A stretch of DNA of 64,000 nucleotides. It comes from Ancylostoma caninum (Eukaryota; Nematoda; Chromadorea; Rhabditida; Ancylostomatidae). Position numbers and translations under genes: made by a program. Below are positions 1-13,600 of this stretch, piece by piece. The notes under the pieces were generated by a model, which was given only the letters and a program-made list of their open reading frames with translations, did no database searches and was not told where the DNA came from. Every line of letters starts with the position of its first letter. The stretch's first letter is position 1. The stretch is taken from contig JBAJFG010000307.1 of the NCBI GenBank assembly GCA_037903475.1, forward strand, positions 310,001 to 374,000, in the 5' to 3' direction.

Positions 1-557
1 GCGTTAGATCTCCAAGAATGAATTAAAGCCAATTAACAGCAGGCTTGAACTCTGCAAGGAGCCAAGGGGCATAAAAAAGGGGAGGTGAACGGTTCGAGGA
101 GGTGAACAGCAGCCGGTGCGGCCGTGTCTGCGTCCCGGCCCGCTCTCGCCGCTGCGCTCTGCACGCGGCCGCAGCTGCGCCGAGCTGTCGCATACTTCAA
201 TCTTTTATCACCGTCATCTTCTCTCCCATCCTTTGTGGAAAATGCCTTCATTCCATTGGTTTTGTTTGTACAGCATCCAGACGGCAATCTTCGTTCAATG
301 ATTAGATGGGTGAAATGCGGGATGGTAGTGATAGGCGCGAGCGTTTAATGTCTTCATCTCTACTTTGAAAATTCAAACATTCACGAGTGTCAAAACGTTT
401 TCACTCCACAGGGAACTTAAATCGTGATTGTGCATCTCATGATGAGGCATACCCACATCACTTGTAAACCCATGTAGTATGCAGAGACGCCTTAATCGTT
501 GTAGGGTGAACGTTTCGATAACCCAGAACCATAAGAACAAGTTGTCGGCCCTCTTTG
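1..557. other. Upstream intergenic DNA, no gene recognised
   Basis: Several short open frames overlap here, but none has recognisable domains, splice signals or consistent coding character. I read it as intergenic DNA upstream of the RAP gene. Confidence 0.4.
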
Positions 558-869
558 CCCCAAAAACAACTTGCAGGCATCTTCCTAACTAGGAAATCCT
601 TGTCAATAAATTTGACACTACCATGCCATTTAAAAACTTGTTCTCAGCACTTAGTCCCGACAACTTGTCGACAAAGAAGAGCCAAAGCAAGTTTGTCGGC
701 TACTTTCTTCGAAGAACAGCTTGCAGCAAGTCGTCGAGAAGCTCTGGGACTGGCAACTTGTCGACAAGAAAAGGTGAAAACAAGATGTCGACAAGCTTTG
801 GGGCGAGCAAATTGCAGATGCGATCACAAACTTGTCCCTCAAATGCTTGTCAGCAAGTTGTTTTTGGGG
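558..869. mobile_element. Short element with 17-bp perfect terminal inverted repeats (MITE-like)
   Basis: CCCCAAAAACAACTTGC at 558-574 is the exact reverse complement of 853-869. The interior repeats the palindromic core ACTTGTCGACAAG and degenerate versions of it (around 660, 763 and 787). No coding capacity was recognised. The structure fits a non-autonomous DNA transposon. A target-site duplication was not established. Confidence 0.55.
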
Positions 870-968
870 TTCTAAGTGCTGGTGTGAATACATAGCACAA
901 AGTTCTTATCTTGTAGGGAATATATGTATACTGTCTGTTCCACTAATCTTGCATACAGGACAAGTTCC

Positions 969-1058
969 AGGATGAGGTAAGTCCCCCCACGTGGCAATGT
1001 TTGGCTCACTTCAAACATGATAAGGGATATGACGACGTGGCGGGACTTACCTCATCCG
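969..1058. repeat. 90-bp hairpin-forming inverted repeat
   Basis: GATGAGGTAAGTCCC at 971-985 is perfectly inverted at 1042-1056. Pairing can continue inward through CCACGT/ACGTGG and ATGTTTG/CAAACAT, leaving a small loop. It lies about 570 bp upstream of the RAP start codon. It could be a tiny foldback transposon or a transcribed hairpin. The sequence alone does not decide. Confidence 0.55.
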
Positions 1059-1301
1059 GGGTCTCCGCCACTTTGGGGGCCCAGATGAAAAATAGAATCA
1101 ATAAACATATTAATTGTAATAATAATTAACGAAAATGATATTGAAAGTAAACAAATAAAAATAAACCAATGCAAGATTTTTATTTGCACTGTAAAGTAAT
1201 TTCAAAATTTTGGCGACCCATTCTGGGCTTAACACCTGTAGTATTTTATGGGATAGTATTTTATGGGACTGGATATCACACGGCCAACCTCAATATCTAT
1301 G

Positions 1302-1542
1302 TATAGTGTATCCGAAACGACGAGTCCGCCCACGCACGCGGGGATAGAGAGGCGGCGCGGCTCTGACGGATGCTGTTTGTTGCCACTTCGTCCACGTCAC
1401 AGCCAAATCACTAGTCAATACCATGAAGATAACGATGAAACGTGATACGCAGATCAGGGATGATGACGTGGAGCGCTGGCAAACGTGGCACCTTCTCGAT
1501 CCCCGCGTGCGTGGGCGGACTCGTCGTTTCGGACAGACTATA
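1302..1542 (+). mobile_element. MITE family A, copy 1 (about 240 bp)
   Basis: Terminal inverted repeats contain CGAAACGACGAGTCCGCCCA, continuing into CGCACGCGGGG, and the ends read TATAGT...ACTATA. The interior matches copies at 2935-3174 (same orientation) and 24280-24520 (opposite orientation). No coding capacity. The right end lies only about 70 bp upstream of the RAP splice acceptor, so it sits in the likely promoter or 5' region of that gene. Confidence 0.8.
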
Positions 1543-1602
1543 CGTATTATAGCTTTTTAACACGAAGAAGATGATATTGATGGTTTTAAAACTTTTCTTC
1601 CG

Positions 1603-1612
1603 TTCTTTTCAG
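1603..1612 (+). promoter_or_regulatory. 3' splice acceptor just upstream of the RAP start codon (probable SL trans-splice site)
   Basis: A pyrimidine-rich tract ends in TTCTTTTCAG at 1612, followed by 16 bases and the ATG at 1629. In nematodes this arrangement usually marks trans-splicing of a spliced leader. A cis-spliced upstream 5' UTR exon is the alternative. Confidence 0.55.
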
Positions 1613-1628
1613 GCGCCAGTACAAATAG

Positions 1629-4600
1629 ATGAAGAATCAGTTAGCGGGGCTGTTTCTTACGGTTTTATTGCTGGAATTGCCGCAGTGTCACTCTTTTACA
1701 TTCCGCTCCGAGAAGATCAATTATATTTATGAGAAAGCCCTCCAACATATCGCTGACCGACAACGCCTTCAGAGGTTGGAGGTAGGTGTTCATACGATTT
1801 TATCTGCGCTGTTCCACTTTTTGGTCCCGAAATCCCTTCTACAAATCTTTCAAGAGTTGTTTTGGGGAATGGAGAGGGTGGCACCATCATTTTGATATGT
1901 AGTCCTAACCTTCTAACATTACCAGCGTCATGATGCAACGCACCCGGCTGCTAGTCGTGTGTAAATAGCTTGGTGGTCTTAAAGAAGCCGGTGTTTAGGT
2001 AGTTGAAGTTTAGATATTCGCAATTTCTTGAGTATTGTGAGATGATAATAAGTAAAATGTGCGGGACAGTTACAGTGCAAGGCATCACCTTTGTTGTTGT
2101 CATGTCTGTCGGATGACTTCGACCAGATTGTGTACTGCTATCATTAGCTTGTATAATTTAACGTCTGCTACTCAGGTAACTTGCTATCTCATGCAGAAAC
2201 AATTCTTATTTTTAGGGTGAGCTAAACACCTATGACAAGGTATACATGGATACGAAATCTGACTACACATCTCACAGTCCGCAAGAATTCTCTAAACAAA
2301 TTGAGAAAATTGACAACAAGCTAGCCTTGTTATTGGAGAAGTACGACCTGCAACAGGCGATTCATGCTTTCAAGGAGGTATTTTCTACTTTATCAAACGA
2401 CTTCATGATTCATATTTATTGTACAAAATATCAAATGACTTCATGATTCATATTTATTGTACAAAATTGCAACGTTTACTTGAATTCGAACTGATTACAC
2501 TGTTTTACAAATCATGAACCAATCAAATCAAGAATTGCCAGCTCGAGTATATCTATCTGCAAGGGTCTCGCTGTTTGCCGTTGATTTGGTTCAAGGCAGC
2601 GTTTCACCTCGGTTCATGCGTTGTATAGTGGAGTCGTTTTGAGAGTGCGTTGTCCGCGAGAGCGTCCCTGCTGGCATTGGAGCACGCAGTGCAGTCGGTC
2701 AAACAGTTCACCCACAATCGATCCGGCTTCTTTGGCGAGTTTTATCGTCTGTTCCCTCCTTCAGTTGTTCTAAGATCTAAGAAAGAACAATATAAGACGA
2801 TATAAGTAATAAAAGTCTTCAAAGATGCCAGACCAATCATAGATCAACTTCTTGAGTGACCAGTTTTGGGTATACCGCTGGTTTCAGCGCATCGATGAGA
2901 TCCGCTAAAACCTAAGGCACGAAACCGAGGTGGTATACCCTGTCCGAAACGACGAGTCCGCCCACGCACGCGGGGGTCGAGAAGCGGCACGGCTGGGACG
3001 GATGCTGTTGGCTACCACGTCATCCACATCACAGCCAAATCACTAGTCAATACCATGAAGATAACGATGAAAAGTGATACGCAGATCAGGCATGATGACG
3101 CGGAGCGCTGGCAAACGTGGCAGCTTCTCGATCCGCGCGTGCGTGGGCGGACTCGTCGTTTTGGACAGACCATACACTGTCTTTAAGCCCTACAAAGTTG
3201 TGTTGGCTGACATCACGGCACCGCTGCACCGCTGCAAACTGCATCGCTCTTCGTAGAGGTTTTGAGGCTTTACTCTCAATTTTGTTGCTTTCTTCCTCTT
3301 TTTCTTTGTTTTTCGTCTCTGTGATTCTATCCTTATGTTACCTTTCTCAAAATTTGGGAAATTCCATAGTGCTTTCGATATGGAGCCGGTATGGGTGGCG
3401 GTCATGAAGAATGATAGTTCGAGACAGCTAAGTGCTGCACTGTGCATCTCATTTAAATGATGCCACTTCCATCTCGCACTGTTCGCATTAGCTAACCATC
3501 AGTCCGTAAGGTGTGACAGAATGCAGAAATCAGGAGGTGGAATTGTCCGATTTTTAAAAAACTGTCTTCCTTACAAAATCGCTTTCCAAGAATCTGCTGA
3601 AGATGCGTATGAAATACTGGTTACTGATCTTATCACATTCGCCAAAAACATAAAAGTAGTAGTAGTTTAGTTTACCGAACAGCTTCTTGCAGTGCAATGA
3701 AATCAGCTCAGCTGTACTGGGCTCACGGTCCCAGTAAGCCGGTTGGATAGAACGTAGGGGAACGATCACGGCCACGCGGTATTTTCGTGCCTCCACACTC
3801 TTCTGCACGACCACACAGGGGGGTTCGGTAGGGTTTTATTAAATCCACAAACGAATACAGCAGCAACAGAGCAAATAAAGAATGGGAACAACAAGATTAC
3901 AATGATCTGATGGTCCTTTTATATCGAACGGATCCCGCCGATTCTGGATTTGAAGTTCGCGGGCAGGTGGGCGGGCGCGCTCATTCAACACATCTGGTAA
4001 TCCTAGATCTACCTAACAACCCGCCCCTCTCTGGAGCGACGTCCCTGTCGCTACAGCAAAGAAAAAGGACAACAGCAAAAAAAACTGAGAACCTTGGAAA
4101 AAAAATCCATGAGATGAGTATTATATAAACACATACATGATAGCAATGCGATGGACTCGTGAAAAAAATCAATACCAGTATGAATTAAGCACAAAACCAG
4201 TAATTAGCAGAATCAAAATCAGCACCAGTATTTTCACAACCTGTTCAAATCGAAAATGCGAGAAGAAATATGAAAAATGTGACGTGCGAAAGTGATGAGA
4301 CAAAGAAACTACTGAACCAAATCAACATCACTAATAAGGCTGAAATCTGCTATCGTAGCCTCCTCTAACGTGGCGGACTCCATATCCTCGACCTCTGCCG
4401 CGGGGAACTCCTCTTCCCCGGCCACGTCCTCGTGGCACCTCCGCTCCTATAGGTCCACTATATCCACTGAATCCATTGTTACGATCATATCCTCGTGGTG
4501 TGGCCTGGACATTCCTATAAGTATGATCGCCATCTGATTTTTGCGCCTTCCTCTTTTCTTTATAAGCCCTTGCCCGATCCGTGGGATGTTCAAAAACTTC

Positions 4601-7600
4601 ATACAGGCTCGCTTTTCCGGTCCTCACGTACGGCGCTACATACTTCTGCAAGGCTGTGAGGAACGACTTGACAGCTTCTGCCGGGTAAACAGCTACTTCC
4701 GAGACTCTGCTCTTCTCTCCTAGGCAGGCAAAGGGCTCACTCAGTGATGGCACCAACGTGAACATCGTAGTGATATTGCTCCTCATTGCCGCGGCTGAAT
4801 CCCTGACGACTTCGAACATGTCGTGGGTGTCTTTGCGATGAGTGCTCCATGCGGCTTCGCCTCTGGGGCTGCTGACTGCTACCAGCTTCGTCCCCAACCT
4901 CGCGACCGTGGTCATTGCCATTGCCAGCGCTTGCCATTCAGATGCATCATACGGCTTGTCCGTCGTCGGCGTTAAGAAGATGCAATTGCTCAAATTCGTG
5001 ATATTCCGTAGTGAAGTGATCACGTCCTTCAAACTATCGTACACGATCATGCTTACTCCTTCTTCCAGCCGAACGCATCTCGCATATCCTCTCAAACCAC
5101 AGGGAACGAACAACACAGTCTTGCGCACCGGTCCACGTATATCGACGTCTTCCCAAGCATGCGTTTGCGCGAATCGTACTCCGGCGTTAGCTAAGTCATT
5201 TAGTTGCGTGATGTCGATATTGACGTTCTCCTTGGCGGCCATCGCTACAGGACTTCCATCATGGATTAGAAGCGCTTTCAAGACATGTTCACAGTTACGC
5301 TTGAAAAAGGTATAGGCCTTCTCCACACCCGAAACTGTCACAAAAGTGTGCGTCGATGACCTCATCAGGAAGCGTTTCTTGTCCAAGTCGGTTTCGTTCT
5401 CATATATCGAGATCATACGCGCAAGCGAGAAAATGGAATGAATGCGGAGATATCTGATCGTCGGGTCTTGCTCTTCTGGAATCACGTCGGCAAAAGTCAT
5501 GTCCCTGACGGTGCATCTGTAGTCCTCGGTATCGTTGGTGCCCAGGCGTTTTCCGGCACCAGGACATACATAGAATAATCCCAACGCACTGTTATCCGCG
5601 AGAACAGGGTCCGATGCCATAGTAGCCCTGGAAAAGAATGTTTTCAATTTAAGATCCTCATTACTTCTTCTCCCTCTCTTCACACGCTTAGTTTTACTTC
5701 GAATCGGAGTATCATCAATCTCATGTGGAATTCTTATGAGCATGTCGTGCTGAATGCGTATAGGATCCTCACTTTTCTCAATGTTTGTTAATAGAGCGGA
5801 ATTTTCACTAACTTCGAGGACTCTAAATGGACCGCTCCAACTGTCTACCAACTTGGGGTGCTTGGAAGTACTTTTCTCAGCCGGCAGCTTAACATATACC
5901 CGGTCTCCTACCTTGGGTAGCGAGTCTGGCTTCACCTTATTACGCGTGTCGTACCTTTGCTTCATGCGGGTCCTATACTCTTCGTTCATTTCCCTTGTGC
6001 ATTCACGAATATGTTGAATTCCCGCTAGCAGTTCATATTTGTAGTCGTCAAAATCTATGTGATTCCACGATAACTCATCCTGCGGTATCTCATTAGATGG
6101 CTGATTTGGGTCAAACGCATGCAATAAGTAAAATGGACTGTCTCCCGTAGCTTCGTGGGGTGCTGAATTATATGCAAAGACGACCATTGGTAACAATACA
6201 TCCCACTGCGCTGGAATCACAGTTTTCTTCTTCAGCATACGTGTAATTGTCCCTATTGCACGCTCGGTGATACCGTTTTCCCTCGGGTTATACCCCTTGG
6301 TCGTGGACTGTTTTATGCCAGAGATCCTGCATACCTCTGACATCACATTATTGACAAACTCAGGACCCTGGTCTGAGTGCAGAACTTTCGGCCAACGGCA
6401 ACCTTCACAGATCCATCGCTCGAGCAGAGTTCTAGCAATGGTTCTTGCGGTTTTATCTGGGACTGGGTACGCTCCCACGAATTTTGTGAAGTGGTCGATT
6501 ACTACGAGAGCATACCGGTTACCACTCTCGGACAAACCTAGCTCCACAATGTCCATACCAACTAACTCAAATGGCTTTGACGTGGTGATTGGCTTCAAGG
6601 GAGGTATATTGCGCTCGTGTGTTCGCGCGAGAAAACATTCCCTACATGCCTTAGACCATTTAAGTACGTCTTTCTCCATACCTTCCCAAAATACCACCTT
6701 CTTCAGCTTACGCACCAACTTACGTCCACTTAAATGTCCGGCCATAACGCCTGCATGCGCTTCGTCAAATACTGCCTTCCGATGTTGTTTCGGGACAACT
6801 TTTACCACGGAATTTTCTGTGATCATTTTCAAATTCCCGTTCTCAATGACGAAATCAGCGGTGCTATATCTACGTGCACATCTTGGCAACTTCACCTCAG
6901 TGCTTTCGTGATTACTCTCCAGGTGCGCAATTAGATCTTTGTAGTCAGGGTCACTTTTCAAGGCACTTAACCATTGCGACTGCTGCGAGTCTATCTGGCC
7001 CACAATGGCCTCATTTTCCGCACACACCGCTTCATCCTCGGTTACATTCCTTACCGCGCCTCTAGACAAACTATCTGCTACGGCGTTCGCTTTCCCTGCC
7101 ACATATTGGATCTCCAGCTTATATTTTTGCACTTCCAAAGCCCAACGTAACACTCTAGCCGAAACATTTGTTTGTTTGAACAAGCTTGTTAGTGCCTTAT
7201 GGTCAGTTCTCACCACTGTTTTCAACCCGTAAATGAAAAAGTGGAACTTTTTCAGCGCGAAAATTACTGCCAGCGCCTCAAGATCAGTAACATGGTAGTT
7301 TCTTTCGGCTTTCGTCAGACTTTTAGAGGCGAAGTATAGTGGGTGCAACAGTTTATCCTCCCCTTCTTGGCAGAGAACTGCTCCAAGACCATCCCCTGAA
7401 GCGTCCGTGTATATAATAAAAGGCCTAGACTCGTTCGCTGCAGCGGCTACGTCTGGCTGAGCTAGGACTGGGGCTTTGGTCATGACTTCTTTTAGGCTCT
7501 CAAATGCATTGCTTTCGACTGCTGTCCACTTCCATTCCGTTTTTGGGCTTGTTAAATTGTACAGTGGCTTCGCGATTTTTGAGAATCCTAGGATGAACTT

Positions 7601-10600
7601 ACGGTAGTAAGACGCCATACCTAAGAAGGTTCTCAAATCACTGACATTTCGCGGTGCAGGATATTGTTGGATTTTGCATACCTTATCCGGGTCTGTAGTT
7701 ACGCCCTCTTCATTTATTTTATGCCCGAGAAACGAAACCTCCTTCTTGAAGAACTCACACTTCTGTGGTTTCAGTTTCAGATTTGCTTTCCTCAATGCGG
7801 TCAACACTAGACGCAGCACCTCATAATGACGTTCTATCGTCTTTGTTGCTATCAAAATATCATCTATATATACGAAGACTTCGCTATCTTTAACCCCTAT
7901 TTCGCCGAGGACCATATCCATTAGCCTTTGGAATTCAGCGGGGCTAGTCGACAAGCCGAAGGGAAGTACTTCAAACTCGAAGAGACCTTCGCTTGTTGTG
8001 AACGCGCTCTTCTCTTTAGCGGTATCTGACAACCGAATCTGCCAGTAGCCAGAAGCCATATCTAGGGTAGAGAAAACTTTCTTCCCTCCTAGACTCTGGA
8101 TCACCGTGTCGATAGTCGGAAGAGGGTACGAGTCATGCTTGGTTACCTTGTTGAGAGCACGATAGTCGATACACAATCTCAAGGAACCATCCTTCTCCCT
8201 TACCAAGACAACTGGGGACGCCCATTCTGACTTACTTTTCCGTATGATTCCCCGTTCCAGTAAACCTTTTATGATTTCCTTGAACTCCTTCCTGGCACCA
8301 ATTGGTACCGGTCGAGTCCTTTGCTTGATCGGCTGACTGTCACCTGTGTCTATGTTATGTTCGACCAGGTTCGTTTGGGTCAATTCCGAGTCTCTGACAG
8401 CGAAAACGTCTTTGAACCTCTCTATCAACTCTTCTAGCTGAGACGTCATCTCCGATCGTGTGCCCAACACCTTCAGTAACTCTTCCATACGCATGTATTC
8501 GTCGACTTGTAGGCGTCCATCTGCTCGCTCCAGCATATCAGCTCCTAGCTCGTGGGCATTTGGTGGAGTCCATCTCTCTTCATCCCATTCACCCACGACT
8601 TCTCCCTTTCGGAGCACTACTGGTTCTTCAGAAAAGTTGGAGATCGTAGCCACCGTTGTTCCATCTTCAGCAACTCGACAAATGCCATGCCCTATCGATG
8701 GGTGCGTGGACCATAGACAGTGGTCTCCATGCGAGACTTCTCCCTCCAGCTCTACCACCTTAGTTATACCTGGCGGCACGAAAACCCTATCTTTTACCAG
8801 TGCTTGTACTCGAGACTCTTCTTCTGCTACGTTGGTTCCTGTAGTTGGGAACACCAGTTCAATCCCAAACAACTCAAGCGCATTAGTTCCCAGGATGATG
8901 ACTCCTTCTAACGCTTGGCTGACATGAAATGCAACAGACTTCGTAGCGCCTTGTATCGTCACTGGCATGCGAATTGTGTCTACAAAGTCCATGACTACTC
9001 CAGATGCATCACGCACGATTGCTTTGATCCTAGGAATCCGTTGAACGTAGACATCCAAATCGACACCATCAGCCCTTGCATCACGGAAAACACCTAATGG
9101 AACAATCGAAGCTTCGGAGCCGGTGTCAAGCAACGCTATAACCTCCCGATCCATCACTGTAATTGGGGTTAGCGATTTGCTTCCGAAGAGTCCTTGAGTC
9201 TCACGAAATTCCTTGCTCATGGATACACTTCCAACCCGCTTATCTACTAACGCAGAAAACGACCCAGCCTGCCGTTCATTGCTATCTCCTCTAGGACGTG
9301 TGCTCTCCTCTCGCTGCCGTGCGGACTTGAACCGACAATCCTTAGCCATATGTCCGCGTTTTCCACAACTGTAGCATTCTACTACACCTTTGTCCGTTGT
9401 AGCATTCTGTGGCCTAGACTGTGTTACCTCTCTACTGCTTCTACCAAGCCGGTTGTGCGTCATCGCCTCTACGGTACCGCTAGGTTGAGTATGATTTGAG
9501 GGCCTGCCTCTGTCTCCATTGATGTTGTTGAACCGTTCGAACCGACTATCCCCTGATCTACTTGATTGGGGCCTGGGAGTCATTTTACGGTCCGTGCTCT
9601 GAGACATCTCCGCTACCGCCCTCCTATTTCTTTCTAACCTAAGAGCAGCTCTTTTTACATTCTCGTATGCTTCACCGCTTCTACTTGTCTCAATCGCTTC
9701 TGACAGCGAGTAGCTACCGTTCCACCTAGCGAGTTGTCTGAATAGTATCTCCGCTTTCTGCAAAGATACCACATCAGCTGGTGTGTCGGGGAACGCTCTG
9801 TGTGCTATCTTTTCAAGCACGACACAGAACTCGCCCACCGATTGGTCGCTCCGCAATGACAAGTTTCTCAGTTGTTGCAGCGCCTTAATCCTAGCTGAGT
9901 TACCATCCTCTTGCAAGGCCTCCTGCATCGCTGCGACTACCTCTTCGAAACTACCCTCTTTTACTTCCCTAGGTAGGGTTTCGAACGTGACCAGAGCCTT
10001 CTTCCTGAGGAAGCTCTCGAACAATTGCACTAGGCTCCTATCGTCCCATTGCGGCTTGTGATATCGTATCAAGAACGAGTTCACAAATCTCTTGAAGCTT
10101 TGATTCTCCCCGCCATGGAAGGGTTCTATTACCGGAAGCGCGGCTGTTTTCATGTACTCTAGTAGGGCATCATCGCACTCGTGCTTCCTTCCTCTCACTT
10201 CCTCATTCCTACCACCGGACTGAGTCAAGATCGTACCTGTGCCCCACGAATGTGCGCTCGCGTCCTTTGTCCAACTGGAGCTTCCGTTTTGCAATGGCGA
10301 GCAATACGTGCGGGTCGATTGATTCGAGGCGTCCGAGATCGATTTGACCTGTAATTGTTGCGAATCTAATTGTGGTCGGTTGACACCTGCTTTGGAAAAC
10401 CTTATCCATTTTCCATTAGAATCTATGCTGGACTCACCATTGTCTCCAACGTTCGCACTTGACGCCTGCTGACCCATCCTCTCGATGCGACTCGCCAATT
10501 CCTGAATCTGCACATCTTGTTGTTTAATCAGCTTTGTTAGTTTTTCATTTTCATTTTCTTTTTCACTAGCTCTCTCTATTAATTGTCTTACATGGTCTAC

Positions 10601-13600
10601 TAGATCACTACTAGGACACCCAACCATATCAGCTAACACTTGCAGGGATTCCCTGTCTGACATCCTTTCGTCAAGACATGTCTCCAACTGTTCGGTTTGT
10701 GTCAGCCCCGCTACCTTTAGGATTTCGATAACACCCTCTTCGATGTCATCCCTCTTTCCTACTTCGAGGTTCTGCAGGCACTCCTTACATTCCTCTACAA
10801 ATTGCTCACATAAAACTTTTGTTGCCTCCTTCGCAACCTTTGCCTGTCGTTCCACGGACTCCATTACCGCATTTCGGATTGGGTCCGTGGTCCTGAACGA
10901 CGTTCCTAGGGCTTTCTCACACTCAACTACTATAGCTGATATGTGTCTGCTAGCTGTTCTCACAAGTTCTTTACTCCTCTGTCCGAACAACCTCACCTTT
11001 GAATCGATGTGTTCTTCTTGCTGCACGTTCTCGCCTGTCTCCATTGCATCTGCGACCGCTGATTTCTCTGGAGACTGGAGCAGCATCTCTTCCGTGTAGT
11101 CGTCGGTGCTCATTCTGCAAAATCAATAATATTGCTTCTATCAATCGCGTCAACACACAGTAATGCGACACGAGAACACCACGGTATATGAGAGTGACGA
11201 GCGACAATACCTTATGAAAGGATGTGGGAGATGAGAATGATGAAATACCAAGCCGTACTATTGCTTTTTCCTTCACCACTATCCTCAGCCCTCCTTCCTC
11301 ACTCTTTATTCACTCGCAACGGCGCCCTATCCTATGCCCGGCGCGCCCTAGGGTCGATGCGCTTCAACAATCGATCAATCGATAGCGCACGCTACGCTGA
11401 GTTAAGTACCTAGGCGGCTCTTGCCCTGTTACAGACTCTCGATCGATACCGCGGCGCCCTAGCTACTCTACTGCAGCCACCTGATCACCTGATCGATCGA
11501 TGATGACGACCGCTATGGGTACAAGTCACCAACTCAGCTCTCCACGAAGGCGATCCAAGCCGGATGCAAACCTTCTCTGATTCAAACCTCCAGTGGTGAT
11601 CCTTGTGGATACTAACCACTTCTATCTTCCTCTCTGTTAGTGGCGACCTCTCGCGGTTCAAGCCACTTCTCTACTCCCTACACTCTGCAACTACCGATCC
11701 TTGCGGATTCCAAGTAGTGCTCCTACCCTCTGCTTGGTTCCTCTTCCTTCTACAACCAGCTTGGCTCGGCCCCCATGTACTGGGTTCACGGTCCCAGTAA
11801 GCCGGTTGGATAGAACGTAGGGGAACGATCACGGCCACGCGGTATTTTCGTGCCTCCACACTCTTCTGCACGACCACACAGGGGGGTTCGGTAGGGTTTT
11901 ATTAAATCCACAAACGAATACAGCAGCAACAGAGCAAATAAAGAATGGGAACAACAAGATTACAATGATCTGATGGTCCTTTTATATCGGACGGATCCCG
12001 CCGATTCTGGATTTGAAGTTCGCGGGCAGGTGGGCGGGCGCGCTCATTCAACACATCTGGTAATCCTAGATCTACCTAACACAGCTCAGAAAGATCATTA
12101 GTGATTTTTCGTCTAACGAGGCACCCTGTGTGATACTTGATGATCTCAGTCTTTGTGGTATTGCTGGAAAACTGGAACAGGAGCATCCTTATTATCAAGA
12201 GAATTTACAGATCTATTTTCCACACATGGTTTTCAACAACATGTTCAGTTTCCAACAAGAGGTAATTCTTACCCAGATTTGCTGTTGTGCAACAAAAATA
12301 ATCTCAGTAAAGAAGTTAAATCGGGACCCCCCATTGGCGGACGTGATCATAGAATCATTGAATTTAAAATGATTGCAGAAATTCTCAAAACTCAAATTTC
12401 ATTGAGACCTGATTTTGAGTCCGCTGATTACTCCTGTATACAGGAATATCTCAGTTATATTGACTGGATAGGATGCTTCAACACCGTCACAAGTGTAAAC
12501 GACAAATATGAGATTTTCCTAGCCATCTTTCACCATACAATTGAACTATTTGTTCCAACAAAAAATGTTGAAGAGGGGAATCTTCATGTCCCTCCATACC
12601 TGAGGAGAATGATCTTACGACGTAACTATCTTTGGAATATTGCTGTTTCAAAAGGTGGTGCTCAGAACTGGGCCGAATTTAACAAATTTAGCCTTAAACT
12701 AGATAAGATGCTTAAAAAATGCAATGGACATCTTGGAAAGAAAATTATAGAATCCGAAAACCCTACTTAGCTTTTTTGTTACATCGGTAACCGTATAAAA
12801 GATAGAAAGACGATTCCTGTTCTAATTAATGACGATGGTGAGATACTATTTGACGACTAGCATAAGGCTGAAGCTCTTGCGTTACAATTCCAGAAATGTT
12901 TTAACATCCCCATCTCCACTATATAGGAGACAGAACCCGTTCCCATTGCTCCCAACATGGAAGCAACTATCTGGTTTTACAAAGAACAGTTCACAGACCT
13001 GATTTCGAAATGGTCAAAATCCAGCTCATTGTCTCCAGATTTCATCCCTGTGAAATTCATCAAAAACATACCTCATATTGGATACCCGCTTGAACATTTG
13101 TTTAATCTGTCCTACACGAAATCAGAAGTTCCTCTAAGATGGAAAACCTCTTTCATCCGCCAATACCTAAAAAACCCCCACTGAGCAACCTAGAGAACTT
13201 TCGACCAGTAACTATTACCTCAATATTCGCCAGAACTTTTGAAAAAATCGTTAAAAAATTTATTGTTGAGCATCTCGATCGACATAGCATAATTCCTAAA
13301 AACCAACACGGATTTTGAAATAAAAGATTCACTGAGACAGCCATGCTCTCCTCAGTTAACGACTGGGTAAGGCTTTAGATACTAAAAAAGTAACTCATGC
13401 AGTGTACTTTGATTTTGCCAAAGCCTTTGATAAAGTCCCTATCAATAAACTTGTCAACAAGCTAAAAATTGTTGGCCTGCACCCTAGATTGATCGGTTGG
13501 ATTAACGAATTTCTTTATGACCGTAGATATCAAGTACGGATAGGGCAATCATTCTCTTCATGGTATCAAACATATAGTGGCGTCCCTCAAGGTGGTGCAC

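Larger units (their letters stand above)
3713..12081 (-). mobile_element. Complete Ty3/gypsy-type LTR retrotransposon, minus strand
   Basis: Two 306-bp LTRs (3713-4018 and 11776-12081) flank one long gag-pol frame. A primer-binding site lies inside the 5' LTR and a purine tract lies inside the 3' LTR. LTRs start TGTTAG and end GTACA on the element strand. CAGC occurs immediately outside both ends (3709-3712, 12082-12085), consistent with a 4-bp target duplication. The LTRs differ at only two visible positions, so insertion is recent. It sits inside an older LINE in RAP intron 2, opposite to the gene. Confidence 0.95.

Noticed and set aside
4541..11099. Many plus-strand open frames opposite the gag-pol frame (for example 4842-5315, 6267-6911, 8460-8927)
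   Set aside because: They are antisense shadows of a long coding frame, without domains, start context or splice signals of their own.
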